A stretch of 64,000 nt of DNA from Actinoplanes couchii (GTDB lineage Bacteria > Actinomycetota > Actinomycetes > Mycobacteriales > Micromonosporaceae). The notes under the pieces are model-generated. The model was not told where the DNA came from. It searched no databases and saw only the letters and a list, made by a program, of their open reading frames with translations. Shown in pieces: positions 8,334-19,277 of this stretch. Both the position numbers and the translations under genes were made by a program. How positions within the stretch are numbered: the first letter of the stretch is position 1; every line of letters starts with the position of its first letter. The stretch lies in contig NZ_BOMG01000006.1 in assembly GCF_016862075.1 (NCBI RefSeq), positions 62,001 to 126,000 on the forward strand, in the 5' to 3' direction.

Positions 8334-8863
8334 ACGCCTCGGACAGCACCAATCCAGGGGTCGTGTTGCACTCGGGCCAAGGAAGGCAGCCGCCGGAATC
8401 TGATCACCGATGAGCGAATTCGTTGGCCGCTCGGTGAATCGATGTAACCGATGCTCCAGTAGAAGACGCCGCCCACCCGCAGGAGTTCTTGGTCGGACGG
8501 GGAGACCTCGCTGCGATATATTTCTGCGCATTCGGGTGCGTGCGGATTCGAGTCGCTCACGACCTGGGCGACGAAGTAGGTGTCATAAATCTCCTCGACC
8601 ACACCTTCCCAGGATTCGTGGGCGGTGAAGTGCCCGTGCGGGCGAGGATGCCCCGATCGCCGGATGAACTTCGGGACCGCTGCTCGCTGGAGCGAGGGCA
8701 GATCCGTCGATGCGTTGGATGTCTGCGAGTACGTCTCGGTAAAACCTTGAGTTCCGCGCTCAGAAATACTCTTCATCGGGCGATGTAGAGAGCCGGCGAA
8801 GGTGTCGTCGGTGGTTCCGGGGATCGCCCACTCGTCGGACGACGCGTTTTCGGTGACGGTCAT
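8315..8863 (-). CDS. Hypothetical protein, middle gene of the MBL cassette
   Basis: A 182-residue protein. The first 75 residues are low in hydrophobics and probably disordered. Residues 80-170 form a likely small beta-barrel: SWEGVVEEIYDTYFVAQVVS, CAEIYRSEVS, DQELLRVGGVFYWSIGYIDS, RSSVIRFRRLPS. No catalytic residues or metal ligands stand out. Its start codon lies 9 bp beyond the upstream stop, and the sequence TAGGAG serves both as that stop and as its ribosome site; its own end overlaps the MBL gene by 19 bp. This tight packing suggests stoichiometric co-production. An adaptor or substrate-binding role is inferred. Confidence 0.78.
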   Translation of the reverse strand: MTVTENASSDEWAIPGTTDDTFAGSLHRPMKSISERGTQGFTETYSQTSNASTDLPSLQRAAVPKFIRRSGHPRPHGHFTAHESWEGVVEEIYDTYFVAQVVSDSNPHAPECAEIYRSEVSPSDQELLRVGGVFYWSIGYIDSPSGQRIRSSVIRFRRLPSLARVQHDPWIGAVRGVWLKSS

Positions 8864-8872
8864 CGGTTTCTC

Positions 8873-9541
8873 CTACGGTTGATCCTCGCGCGCGAACTCG
8901 ATGACACGCCGGAAGAAGTCCTGGGATCTCTCCAGGGATTGCCGCCTGTTCTCGGCGATCAGATCCGCGGCGAATTCTGCCGACGGCTCGTTTCCGGACG
9001 GGATCGAGTAATGATCGTTCGAGTGGAGGAAAACCCCGTTCTGAACGGCTTGTGACGGCTCGACAGTCAATAGTATGTGGCCCTTGTTCCCGTCTGTTCG
9101 TTCGCCCTGGATGACCAACTTCCGCATCCCTGGCTGCTTGACCAGGTCGTTCCACATCGTTTTCGGGGCCAGCCGATGCCCCAAACGGTTGTACTGCTCG
9201 GAGTCACGCAACCTGAAATGACCGTGGTGGTTAATCCCGATCGCATCGACGGTCGCGCTGGGAAGGACCCGAAGGAGCTCTGAGACCAGATCCGCGAGGG
9301 GCGCGAAGTATGCCGAAAGTGCAGAATGCACCTGTAGGCGCTCAGGGAGCACCTCGATCGTGAACCACTCGGTCCGGAACTGGGTGAATTCGTTGCTCAC
9401 GACAATGAGTTCGGTGGCATCCGCTTCAGCCGCCGGAATCAGATCATGGCGCGCAAGCCAGGCTGGCTGAACCACGCCGGGAGCGAAGGACCCCAGGCAC
9501 ACGAGAGTGAGGGCGTCAACCTCTGCCTCCAACGGTTCCAT
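8873..9541 (-). CDS. Hypothetical protein, first gene of the MBL cassette (possibly TIGR04255-like)
   Basis: A 222-residue soluble alpha/beta protein. Its features are FAPGVVQPAWLARHDLI, a strand pair around residues 45-65 (ELIVVSNEFTQFRTEWFTIEV), AIGINHHGHFRL near 105-116 and a charged C-terminal helix. This layout recalls the sporadic TIGR04255 family, but I could not verify that. The ATG at 9541 is chosen for GAGAGG six bases upstream; an upstream ATG at 9592 lacks a ribosome site. It leads the operon and is separated from the xylanase gene by that gene's terminator, so it should have its own promoter within 9542-9671. Confidence 0.78.
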   Translation of the reverse strand: MEPLEAEVDALTLVCLGSFAPGVVQPAWLARHDLIPAAEADATELIVVSNEFTQFRTEWFTIEVLPERLQVHSALSAYFAPLADLVSELLRVLPSATVDAIGINHHGHFRLRDSEQYNRLGHRLAPKTMWNDLVKQPGMRKLVIQGERTDGNKGHILLTVEPSQAVQNGVFLHSNDHYSIPSGNEPSAEFAADLIAENRRQSLERSQDFFRRVIEFAREDQP

Positions 9542-9671
9542 CCCGGTCCTCTCGTGGTTGCTCGCCTCGGGGTGGGCGATCCGACAAGCCATACTCGCAC
9601 GGCGCCGAACGTCGTAGTGATGGGTGACCGAGCGGCCTAAGTCCTTGGTGGAAACGCCCGCCTCTGATGAT

Positions 9672-9713
9672 CCGGCGAGCGGGTGCAGCTGAGTGCCGTG
9701 GCCCGCTCGCCGG
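9672..9713 (-). terminator. Terminator of the xylanase gene
   Basis: A perfect 12-bp inverted repeat (CCGGCGAGCGGG and complement) with an 18-nt loop lies 10 bp past the xylanase stop. It isolates the xylanase transcript from the MBL cassette, which is read in the same direction. Confidence 0.65.
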
Positions 9714-9722
9714 CCTGGCGGG

Positions 9723-11105
<1,383 letters not shown>

Positions 11106-11123
11106 TCATCGAAGCCGATCGAA

Positions 11124-11152
11124 ACGCTACCGATACATTCCGGAAACTTCAA
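11124..11152 (-). promoter_or_regulatory. Probable xylanase promoter
   Basis: On the minus strand, TTGAAG (complement of 11147-11152) and TAGCGT (complement of 11124-11129) are separated by 17 bp, a good housekeeping-type promoter. Transcription would start near 11117, giving a leader of about 48 nt. GAAAC half-sites overlap both elements. Confidence 0.5.
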
Positions 11153-11186
11153 TCCACGTTCCGTGATCATCCCAGCATGCGACCCT

Positions 11187-11199
11187 CCGAAACTTTCGG
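11187..11199. promoter_or_regulatory. Palindromic operator CCGAAACTTTCGG upstream of the xylanase gene
   Basis: A perfect 13-bp palindrome lies 35 bp upstream of the xylanase -35 element, just after the HPr gene stop. CGAAA-N-TTTCG palindromes are associated with LacI-type xylan regulators in streptomycetes. Related GAAAC half-sites follow at 11121 and 11143. Binding by such a repressor is inferred; none is encoded nearby. Confidence 0.5.
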
Positions 11200-11201
11200 G
11201 C

Positions 11202-11462
11202 CTATTGCGCGGTACGGAGGACTTCGGTGACCGCGGCCACCGCGCCGGCGGCATCGGCACCGTCGGCGTGCACGGTGACCGTGGCTCCGGCGGGAGCGTT
11301 CAGGGACATCAGGCGCAGGGCGCTGCGGGCCGGGGCGGACCGCTCGCCGAACCGGATCTCGACGGTGGCGGTGAACGTCGCGGCGGCCCGGACCACCGCG
11401 CCGGCCGGGCGGGCGTGCAGGGCTGCCGGAAGAACGACCGGCACCTCAGAACTTGGGGACAT
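11202..11462 (-). CDS. HPr-like phosphocarrier protein of the dihydroxyacetone kinase locus
   Basis: An 86-residue HPr protein that would receive phosphate from PTS enzyme I and pass it to DhaM. The phospho-acceptor region LPAALHARPAG has the active histidine near residue 16. The regulatory-serine region reads SALRLMSLNAPAGATVTVHADG. Translation probably starts at ATG 11462, preceded by GGGAGG, inside the 3' end of dhaM; a GTG at 11444 just past the dhaM stop is the alternative. No enzyme I gene is in the window, so one must lie elsewhere for the relay to work. Confidence 0.85.
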   Translation of the reverse strand: MSPSSEVPVVLPAALHARPAGAVVRAAATFTATVEIRFGERSAPARSALRLMSLNAPAGATVTVHADGADAAGAVAAVTEVLRTAQ

Positions 11463-11823
11463 CACGGGCCTCCCGGGCCGCCTCGGCGACCGTGGCCAGG
11501 TCGGCGCCGGTGGAGGCGAGCACCGCCGCAGCCACCGCGCCCTCGACGAACGGCGCGTCCACCAGCACCGCCGAAGGGGGCAGGACGGCGCGAGCGGTGA
11601 GCACCGCGCTGCCCAGGTCGGCGAGCACCACCACCCCGGCCCCGGTGTCGGCCTGTTCGATCGCGGCGATGATCAGGTCGGAACTGGTGCCGAGCGACCC
11701 GTCCTCGGTTCCACCGGCCGGGAAGATCCGCACGTCGTCACCCGCGACTTGGACAAGAAGATCCCGCAGCCCCGAGGCCAGTGACGGGCTATGAGACACC
11801 AGGACGATCCCCACGTACGACAT
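11446..11823 (-). CDS. dhaM: PTS-dependent dihydroxyacetone kinase, phosphoryl donor DhaM (EIIA domain only)
   Basis: A 125-residue EIIA-Man-type domain that phosphorylates ADP bound to DhaL. Phospho-histidine is expected at His11 in GIVLVSHSPSLASG. ADLGSAVLTARAVLP and VDAPFVEGAVAA match the family. Unlike enterobacterial DhaM there are no fused HPr and EI-like domains; the HPr part is a separate overlapping gene. It diverges from dhaK across a gap of about 96 bp, so the four genes probably respond to the same control. Confidence in the family is high. Confidence 0.88.
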   Translation of the reverse strand: MSYVGIVLVSHSPSLASGLRDLLVQVAGDDVRIFPAGGTEDGSLGTSSDLIIAAIEQADTGAGVVVLADLGSAVLTARAVLPPSAVLVDAPFVEGAVAAAVLASTGADLATVAEAAREARDVPKF

Positions 11824-11919
11824 GGATCCTGATCGTAGTCACTGAAAGGCTTGGCCGAATCGCTGTGCGCGACGATGCTGGGACGCGGGGCATCGTGGCC
11901 CGAGGAGGAGGAGCCGGTC

Positions 11920-12918
11920 GTGAAGAAATTCGTCAACGATCCCGCCGACGTGGTGGCCGAGGCGCTCGCCGGCCTCGCCGCCGCCCATCCGGAGCTGCGC
12001 GTCGACGCGGTGGAACAGTATGTGGCCAGGGCGGACGCCCCCAGGCCGGGCAAGGTGGCGCTGGTCTCCGGCGGTGGTTCGGGGCACGAGCCGCTGCACG
12101 GCGGGTTCGTCGGCGCCGGGATGCTCGACGCGGCCTGCCCGGGAGAGGTCTTCACCTCCCCGGTGCCGGACCAGATCGTGGCCGCCACCAAGGCGGTCGA
12201 CGGCGGCGCGGGCGTGGTGCACGTGGTGAAGAACTACACCGGCGACGTGATGAACTTCCGGATGGCCGCCGAGCTCGCCGCCGACGACGGGATCACCGTG
12301 GAGACGGTGCTGGTCGACGACGACGTGGCGGTGGAGGACTCGACGTGGACGGCGGGCCGTCGCGGCACCGGCGCCACTCTGCTGGTGGAGAAGATCGCCG
12401 GGGCGCTGGCCGAGGAGGGCGGCAAACTGGCCGAGGTCGCCGCGATCGGGCGCGAGGTCAACGCGGCTTCGGCTTCTTTCGCGTACGCGCTGACCGCCAG
12501 CACCACCCCGGCCGCCGGCCGGCCGGGTTTCGACCTGCCGGACGACGAGATCGAGGCGGGTGTCGGCATCCACGGCGAGCCGGGCCGCCGGCGGGAGAAG
12601 ATCCGCCCGGCCAAGGAGCTGGTCCGGTCCGCTCTGGACGCGATCCTCGAGGCCAAGCCGACAGCCGCGGGCGAGCAGGTGATCGTGCTGGTCAACGGGC
12701 TCGGCGCGACCCCGCTGATCGAGCTGTACCTGGTCTACGGCGAGGTCGCCACGGTGCTCGCCGAGCGCGGCATCGAGATCAGCCGCCGCCTGGTCGGCAA
12801 CTACGTGACGAGCCTCGACATGGCCGGCCTGTCCATCACGCTGACCCGGGTGACGGCTGAGATGCTGCGCCTGTGGGACGCCCCGGTGAACACGCCCGGC
12901 CTGCGCTGGGGCGTCTGA
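11920..12918 (+). CDS. dhaK: Dihydroxyacetone kinase subunit DhaK
   Basis: Binds dihydroxyacetone covalently and accepts phosphate from ADP/ATP held by DhaL, yielding dihydroxyacetone phosphate for glycolysis. The 332-residue protein has the usual family length. Landmarks are VALVSGGGSGHEPLHGGFVG, VKNYTGDVMNFRMA and GVGIHGEPGRRR, whose histidine (near residue 219) is the expected hemiaminal-forming residue. The GTG at 11920 is preceded by a run of GAGGAG; readings from 11851 add unconserved residues. The downstream dhaL starts one base after its stop. Confidence 0.93.
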   Translation: MKKFVNDPADVVAEALAGLAAAHPELRVDAVEQYVARADAPRPGKVALVSGGGSGHEPLHGGFVGAGMLDAACPGEVFTSPVPDQIVAATKAVDGGAGVVHVVKNYTGDVMNFRMAAELAADDGITVETVLVDDDVAVEDSTWTAGRRGTGATLLVEKIAGALAEEGGKLAEVAAIGREVNAASASFAYALTASTTPAAGRPGFDLPDDEIEAGVGIHGEPGRRREKIRPAKELVRSALDAILEAKPTAAGEQVIVLVNGLGATPLIELYLVYGEVATVLAERGIEISRRLVGNYVTSLDMAGLSITLTRVTAEMLRLWDAPVNTPGLRWGV

Positions 12919-12919
12919 C

Positions 12920-13546
12920 GTGGACGTCGCCCTGGCCACCGCCTGGCTGCGGGCCGCCGCCGGCGCGGTGATCGCCGACACCGACGAGCTGACGAAACTG
13001 GACGCCGCGATCGGCGACGGCGACCACGGCGTCAACATGCGGCGCGGCTTCACCGCCGTCGCCGCGGTCCTGGACGACACCGCGTTCACCGGCGTGGGCG
13101 AGGTGTTCGTCAAGGTCGGCGGCACCCTGATCGCGAAGGTGGGCGGCGCGTCCGGCCCGCTCTACGGCAGCGCCTTCCGGGCGTTCGGCAAGGCACTGCC
13201 GCCGGGCGAGTCGGCCGGCCTCGGTGATCTGGTCGCGGCGTTGCGGGCGGCGCTGGAGGCGGTCACCCGGCTGGGCGGGGCCACTCCCGGCGACAAGACC
13301 CTGGTGGACGCGTTCGGCCCGGCGGTGACCGCGTTCGAGGAGGCGGTGATCGGCGGCGCCGGGCTGCCCGAGGCGGCGGCCGGCGCGGCCCGGGCGGCCG
13401 GTGACGGGGCCCGGGCCACCACGGCCCTGACCGCGCGCAAGGGGCGGGCGTCCTACCTGGGCGAGCGCAGCGCCGGGCACCAGGACCCGGGGGCCACCTC
13501 GACCTGGCTGATCTTCCAGGCGCTGGCCGACGTGACAGCACCCTGA
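12920..13546 (+). CDS. dhaL: Dihydroxyacetone kinase subunit DhaL
   Basis: The nucleotide-binding subunit, an eight-helix barrel holding ADP through two magnesium ions. The metal-binding motif AIGDGDHGVNMRRG is at residues 31-44, followed by KVGGASGPLYG and the phosphate loop GGATPGDKTLVDA. At 208 residues it has normal length. GTG start, one base from dhaK stop. With DhaM and HPr on the other strand this is a complete PTS-coupled kinase apart from enzyme I. Confidence 0.92.
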   Translation: MDVALATAWLRAAAGAVIADTDELTKLDAAIGDGDHGVNMRRGFTAVAAVLDDTAFTGVGEVFVKVGGTLIAKVGGASGPLYGSAFRAFGKALPPGESAGLGDLVAALRAALEAVTRLGGATPGDKTLVDAFGPAVTAFEEAVIGGAGLPEAAAGAARAAGDGARATTALTARKGRASYLGERSAGHQDPGATSTWLIFQALADVTAP

Positions 13547-13567
13547 GCACAGTGTATTGATGGAGGT

Positions 13568-14212
13568 ATGTACCCGCCTGAGCCCTGGCACCTGCGCGGA
13601 CAGATGTACCTCTCGATCTTTCTGGTCCCCCGGCGGGACCTGCCACCGCTGCCCCCGGTGCTGGGGGTGGCGGTGCGCCCGGTCACCGTCGGCGGACGGG
13701 CCGCGGTCGGCGCCGCTTTCGTGTCGTACGAACCGGGCGGTGTCCTGCACTACCGGGAGCTGCTCAGCGCCGTCCTGGTGCACGAGCGCGGCCGTCCCCG
13801 GGTGAGCATCACCGACATCTGGGTGGACAGCGAGGTCTCGAAGGAGGGCGGCCGCGGTCTCTGGGGCATCCCGAAGGAGCTGGCCGGGTTCACCATCGAC
13901 GCGGAGAACGATCCGCTCGTCGACGCCACCATGGCAGGTCCGGACGTGGCCGCGCTGTTCCGGCTGCGCAGACGCCTCCCGGGCCGGTTCCCGCTCGGCT
14001 TCACGGTGGCCCAGGAGCTGGCCGGCAAGGTTCGGAAGACCCCGGTGCGGGGACGGAGCGGATTGCGGACGGCACACGCCGCGTGGCGTCCCGACCGGTC
14101 CGGCCCGCTCGGCTACCTGGCCGGCCGCCGACCGGTGACGAGCCTGGCGATCACCGACTTCTGGCTTACCTTCGGCCGGCCCACCGGGGAACGGGCACGC
14201 ACGACCCGCTGA
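13568..14212 (+). CDS. Acetoacetate decarboxylase family protein
   Basis: A 214-residue cytosolic protein of the acetoacetate decarboxylase-like superfamily. The conserved segment WVDSEVSKEGGRGLWGIPKELAGF (residues about 78-101) matches the family signature, with lysines where the Schiff-base residue is expected. True acetoacetate decarboxylases are about 245 residues, and many short members act on other keto acids, so the substrate is open. It lies 21 bp after dhaL and could be read with it. The start has a weak ribosome site (GGAGGT directly before ATG). Confidence 0.78.
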   Translation: MYPPEPWHLRGQMYLSIFLVPRRDLPPLPPVLGVAVRPVTVGGRAAVGAAFVSYEPGGVLHYRELLSAVLVHERGRPRVSITDIWVDSEVSKEGGRGLWGIPKELAGFTIDAENDPLVDATMAGPDVAALFRLRRRLPGRFPLGFTVAQELAGKVRKTPVRGRSGLRTAHAAWRPDRSGPLGYLAGRRPVTSLAITDFWLTFGRPTGERARTTR

Positions 14213-14267
14213 TCAGCGAGCGCGGGTACGGTTCTGCGGTACCCCGCAGCCGCCCCGGAGGAGCACG

Positions 14268-15530
14268 ATGAGCGCCGACCACCATTCCCACGCGCACGGC
14301 GACCTGCCGGCGCTGCCCGGAGGCCGCCGCGTCACGCTCTACCTGCTGGTGCCCGCGGTGCTGCTGACTCTGCTCGGGATGCTGCTGCTGTGGCCGCGCG
14401 ACGTCCCGGCCGTGGACGGCGGCACCGGTCCGGTGATGACCGGCGGCGAGGTGATGACGATGACCCCGGTGGCGTGCCCGGAGGTGCCGGCCGGTGACAC
14501 CCCGGAGGTGAACTGCGGCACCCTGACGGTGCGGCTGGACAGCGGCGCGACGATCACCACCGAGATCCCGTCCGGGCCGGGCGCCCCGGTCGTCGGGGTC
14601 GGTGACGACGTGGCGCTGATGCAGCTCAACGGTGAGGACGGCGCGACCACCTACGCGATCACCGACCACCAGCGGGGCACCGAGCTGTGGATGCTGGGGC
14701 TGGTGTTCGCGCTGGCGGTGATCGCGTTCGGCCGGTGGCGGGGGCTGACCGCGCTGGCCGGGCTGGCGATCACGTTCGGCATCCTGCTCTGGTTCATCGT
14801 CCCGGCGATCCTGGACGGCAAGTCGCCGATCATGGTGGCGGTGGTCGGCTCGGCCGCGATCATGCTGATCGTGCTGTACCTGACACACGGGTTGTCGATC
14901 ACCACGTCGATAGCGGTGGCCGGCACCCTGGTCAGCCTGGCGATCACCGCGGTGCTGGCGGCGATCTCCACCGCCGCGGTGCACCTGACCGGCGTCTCCG
15001 ACGAGACGTCGAACTTCCTGACCATCACCCACGGCGACGTCAACATGCAGGGCCTGCTGCTGGCCGGCATCGTGATCGGGTCGCTGGGGGTGCTCGACGA
15101 CGTCACGGTCACCCAGTCGGCCACGGTCACCGAGCTGGCCCTGGCGAATCCGGCGTACGGGTTCCGCCGCCTCTACGGGGCCGCGACCCGGATCGGCCGG
15201 GCCCACATCGCCTCGGTGATCAACACCATCGTCCTGGCGTACGCGGGAGCCTCCCTGCCGTTGATGTTGCTCTTCGCCGCCGGCAACACCCCGGTCGGTG
15301 AGGTGCTGACCACCCAGCTGATCGCCGAGGAGCTGGTGCGCAGCGCGGTCGGCACGATCGGCCTGGTCGCCGCGGTGCCGATCACCACGGCGCTGGCCGC
15401 GTGGTACATGGCCCGGCATCATCGGCCGGATGCTCCCGGGAGGAAGCCGGACGGTCCCGAGAAGAAGGGCCCGGCGAAACATCGGGAGCGCCCGGCCGAG
15501 GATCCGTGGCAGGCGTTCGTGGAACGTTGA
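14268..15530 (+). CDS. YibE/F-like membrane protein
   Basis: A 420-residue integral membrane protein. A first helix at about 23-42 is followed by an extracytoplasmic domain to residue 135, then seven or so helices to about 375. The family signature HGDVNMQGLLLAGIVIGSLGVLDDVTVTQSATV is near 253-285, and a charged Pro/Lys/Arg tail ends the protein. AGGAG precedes the ATG. The histidine-rich N-terminus (DHHSHAHGD) could touch metal. YibE/F proteins have no firm function; a permease role is proposed for the family. It stands alone on this strand. Confidence 0.85.
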   Translation: MSADHHSHAHGDLPALPGGRRVTLYLLVPAVLLTLLGMLLLWPRDVPAVDGGTGPVMTGGEVMTMTPVACPEVPAGDTPEVNCGTLTVRLDSGATITTEIPSGPGAPVVGVGDDVALMQLNGEDGATTYAITDHQRGTELWMLGLVFALAVIAFGRWRGLTALAGLAITFGILLWFIVPAILDGKSPIMVAVVGSAAIMLIVLYLTHGLSITTSIAVAGTLVSLAITAVLAAISTAAVHLTGVSDETSNFLTITHGDVNMQGLLLAGIVIGSLGVLDDVTVTQSATVTELALANPAYGFRRLYGAATRIGRAHIASVINTIVLAYAGASLPLMLLFAAGNTPVGEVLTTQLIAEELVRSAVGTIGLVAAVPITTALAAWYMARHHRPDAPGRKPDGPEKKGPAKHRERPAEDPWQAFVER

Positions 15531-15540
15531 GACCCGAGAT

Positions 15541-16182
15541 TCAGCACTTCTGCCAGACGACCCGGTAGAGCGTGCTGAGCGACGTGTCGGTCGAGTCCAT
15601 GGTCAGGAAGTTGGTGTGCTTCTTGGTGTCCGACGTGCCGCGGTTCACCCGCAGTTCGGTGTTGATGTTGAGATAGCGGCGCTCACCGCACGGCAGGAAA
15701 CTCGTCGAGGCGATCGCCACCTTGTCGGTACGCTGCCACGAGTCCTCCATCGGCCCCTTGAAATCGTGGGTGCTGCGGGTGGTGTTCGAATGCCCCTGGA
15801 AGTAGTAACTGGCGATCTGCTGGCCGCGGGCCCCCGACTTCAGGCTCGCGTATCCGCGGTAATCGGCGCTGGCGATGGCGAACGTGAATCCGCCCGGAAC
15901 CCGGATGTCCAGTCCCAGCTGGCAGTTCTTCCGGAAGTCCAGCGGCCCCTCCTTCGGCCCGACCGACGCGGTGTACTTCGAATAGCTCACCGTGAAAGCG
16001 GTGTTGTCCGGCGAGACCTGCACGGTCGCGCTGTCCTCCGGGCAGCCGGAGCCGTTCACCGACACCACGTCGATCACCATCATCCGGTCCGGTTTGGGCG
16101 CCGCCTCCGGCGCGGCCTGGACCGGAGCGGACATCGCGAGCGCGCCGAGAAGTGCCGTTCCCGCGGTCATCGAACGCAACAT
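15541..16182 (-). CDS. Secreted DUF4360-family protein
   Basis: A 213-residue secreted protein with signal peptide to about residue 23 (ALAMSAPVQAAPEA). The mature part begins with VIDVVSVNGSGCPEDSATV and contains FTVSYSKYTASVG, RKNCQLGLDIRVPGGFTFAI and a closing VVWQKC, the cysteine spacing and strand pattern of DUF4360, a secreted family of unknown role. It ends 10 bp from the convergent yibE/F-like gene with no terminator between them. The long leader (16183 upward) carries a 9-bp inverted repeat that may be regulatory. Confidence 0.82.
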   Translation of the reverse strand: MLRSMTAGTALLGALAMSAPVQAAPEAAPKPDRMMVIDVVSVNGSGCPEDSATVQVSPDNTAFTVSYSKYTASVGPKEGPLDFRKNCQLGLDIRVPGGFTFAIASADYRGYASLKSGARGQQIASYYFQGHSNTTRSTHDFKGPMEDSWQRTDKVAIASTSFLPCGERRYLNINTELRVNRGTSDTKKHTNFLTMDSTDTSLSTLYRVVWQKC

Positions 16183-16210
16183 GAGAATTCCCCCCGTTGG
16201 GTTTCGTATT

Positions 16211-16246
16211 CCTTTTCCGGGCTCCTCGAAAATGCTTCGGAAAAGG
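16211..16246. promoter_or_regulatory. Inverted repeat upstream of the DUF4360 gene
   Basis: CCTTTTCCG (16211-16219) and CGGAAAAGG (16238-16246) form a perfect 9-bp inverted repeat with an 18-nt spacer, 28 bp before the start codon, in an AT-richer stretch than its surroundings. It could be an operator or a leader hairpin. Confidence 0.4.
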
Positions 16247-16403
16247 ATCTCGATAATCGTTTACCCGGATAACCCTAGCGATTCTCCGAAGTGCCGGAAG
16301 CGGGGCGCGGAACAGCCGTACCAGAGTGCGGACAACACGGCCATTCGGCCGGATCTGCGGAAACGCCGCACGCGGTTTCCCGGTGTGTGGTAATCGGGTC
16401 CGG

Positions 16404-17893
<1,490 letters not shown>

Positions 17894-17897
<4 letters not shown>

Positions 17898-19198
17898 GCG
17901 GGGCCGCCCAGGTCGGTGAGGAGGGCGCGGGCCGCCGGGGCGTACCGCGGGGAGAACCAGGGGTTGAGGTCCAGGGCCCGGGTGAGGTCGGCGCGCGCCC
18001 CGGCCCGGTCGTGCAGGGCCAGCCGGATGATCGCGCGGTGGTAGTGGGCGCGGGCGTCCCGGGTGCCCAGCCGCAGGCCGCGGTTCGCGTGGTCGAGGGC
18101 GGCCCGGTCGTCGCCGGCGGCGTGCAGGGCCCAGGCGTACGCGCCGTGCACGGTGACGCCCGGCCGGGCCGCGAGCAACGCCCGGCCCTTGGCGACCGCG
18201 GTGCGCGCGTCACCCCGGTCGGCGTCGAACAGGATCAGGTCGACGTCGGTGGCGGCCGGTCCGGTGCCGGGCAGCCGGGCGGTGAACCGGACGAGATCGT
18301 CGGTCCGGGCCGCGTCGGTGGTCCGGCCGGCCGCGGTCTGCACGTCGGAGAGCGCGGTCAGGTACTCCACCATGGGCAGCCGGTCGGTGACGGCCCGCAG
18401 GTCACGTTCGGCGGCGGCCAGGTCGCCCCGTGCGGCGGCCACCTTCGCCCGGCCGGCCAGCAGCGCGGGCTGCCCGGGCTCGCGGGCCAGGCCCTCGGCG
18501 AAGCGGGCCGCGGCGGTGTCCGGGTCGCCGGCGGCGAAGGCCAGTTCGCCCAGGTGGGTCAGGGTGAAGGTGACCTCGTCGGGGGTGCCGGCCGACTCCC
18601 GGGCCCGGGTCATCAGCTCGACCGCCCGGTCCTGGTCGCCGCGTAGTTCGAACAGGTAGGAGGCGCGGGCGAAGGAGGCGGTGTCCGGGCGCAGGTCGAG
18701 CATCCGCTGGACGGCGGCGGTGGCGTCGTCGTAGCGGCCGAGTTCCACGTACGCGTCGGTGAGCACCCCGTAGGCGTCGGCGGAATAGGCGTCCACGGCG
18801 ACCGCCGAGCGGGCGTACCGCAGGGCCGCGCGGAAGTCGTGCCGGGCGGCGGCCAGCGCGCCGAGCCCGGTCATCGCCGCGGCGTTGCCGTCCGGGCGCA
18901 CCTCGCGGGAGCGGCGCAGCGCGGTCTCGGCGGCCGGGTAGTGCGCCGGGTCGAAGGTGATCCGGCCGAGCTGGACGTGGGCCAGGCCGAGGGCCGCCCA
19001 GCCCTGCCAGTCGCCGGGAACGGCGGCCAGATGCGCCTGCAGGCGGGCGAGCGGAGAAGCCGGGGCCGGGGCCGGTGGCGTGGCGGGCGCGGTGTGCCAC
19101 GGGGTCAGCGCCACGCCCGCGCCGAGCAGGACGGCCCCGGCCAGGCCGGTGACCAGCAGCGGGCGCGTCCATCGTCGTCGCATGGCTCGATCGTGCAC
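17894..19198 (-). CDS. Membrane-anchored or secreted TPR protein
   Basis: A 434-residue protein with an N-terminal hydrophobic segment (residues 15-32, signal anchor or signal peptide), a Pro/Ala linker and then about nine tetratricopeptide repeats. Examples are DWQGWAALGLAHVQLGRI and SADAYGVLTDAYVELGRYDDA. The chain ends DLNPWFSPRYAPAARALL. The GTG at 19198 has AAAAGG upstream; the ATG at 19183 is an alternative. It precedes and is coupled to the metal exporter gene and diverges from the DUF4331 gene, a grouping that suggests a periplasmic-side assembly or scaffolding role. Confidence 0.8.
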
Positions 19199-19239
19199 TA
19201 ATCGGCCTTTTCCCGCCTAGCAGACATAACTAGTGAAAG

Positions 19240-19251
19240 CTATTCGAATAG
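19240..19251. promoter_or_regulatory. Palindrome CTATTCGAATAG in the TPR/DUF4331 divergent promoter
   Basis: A perfect 12-bp palindrome between the two divergent genes, 26 bp upstream of the DUF4331 start. It lies in an AT-rich stretch suited to promoter elements, so it may be an operator controlling either direction. Confidence 0.4.
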
Positions 19252-19277
19252 GTTCATCACCAAAACACGGGGGAAGA

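Noticed and set aside
8873-9592. Earlier start for the first cassette gene at 9592
   Set aside because: No ribosome site there, whereas ATG 9541 has GAGAGG at six bases.
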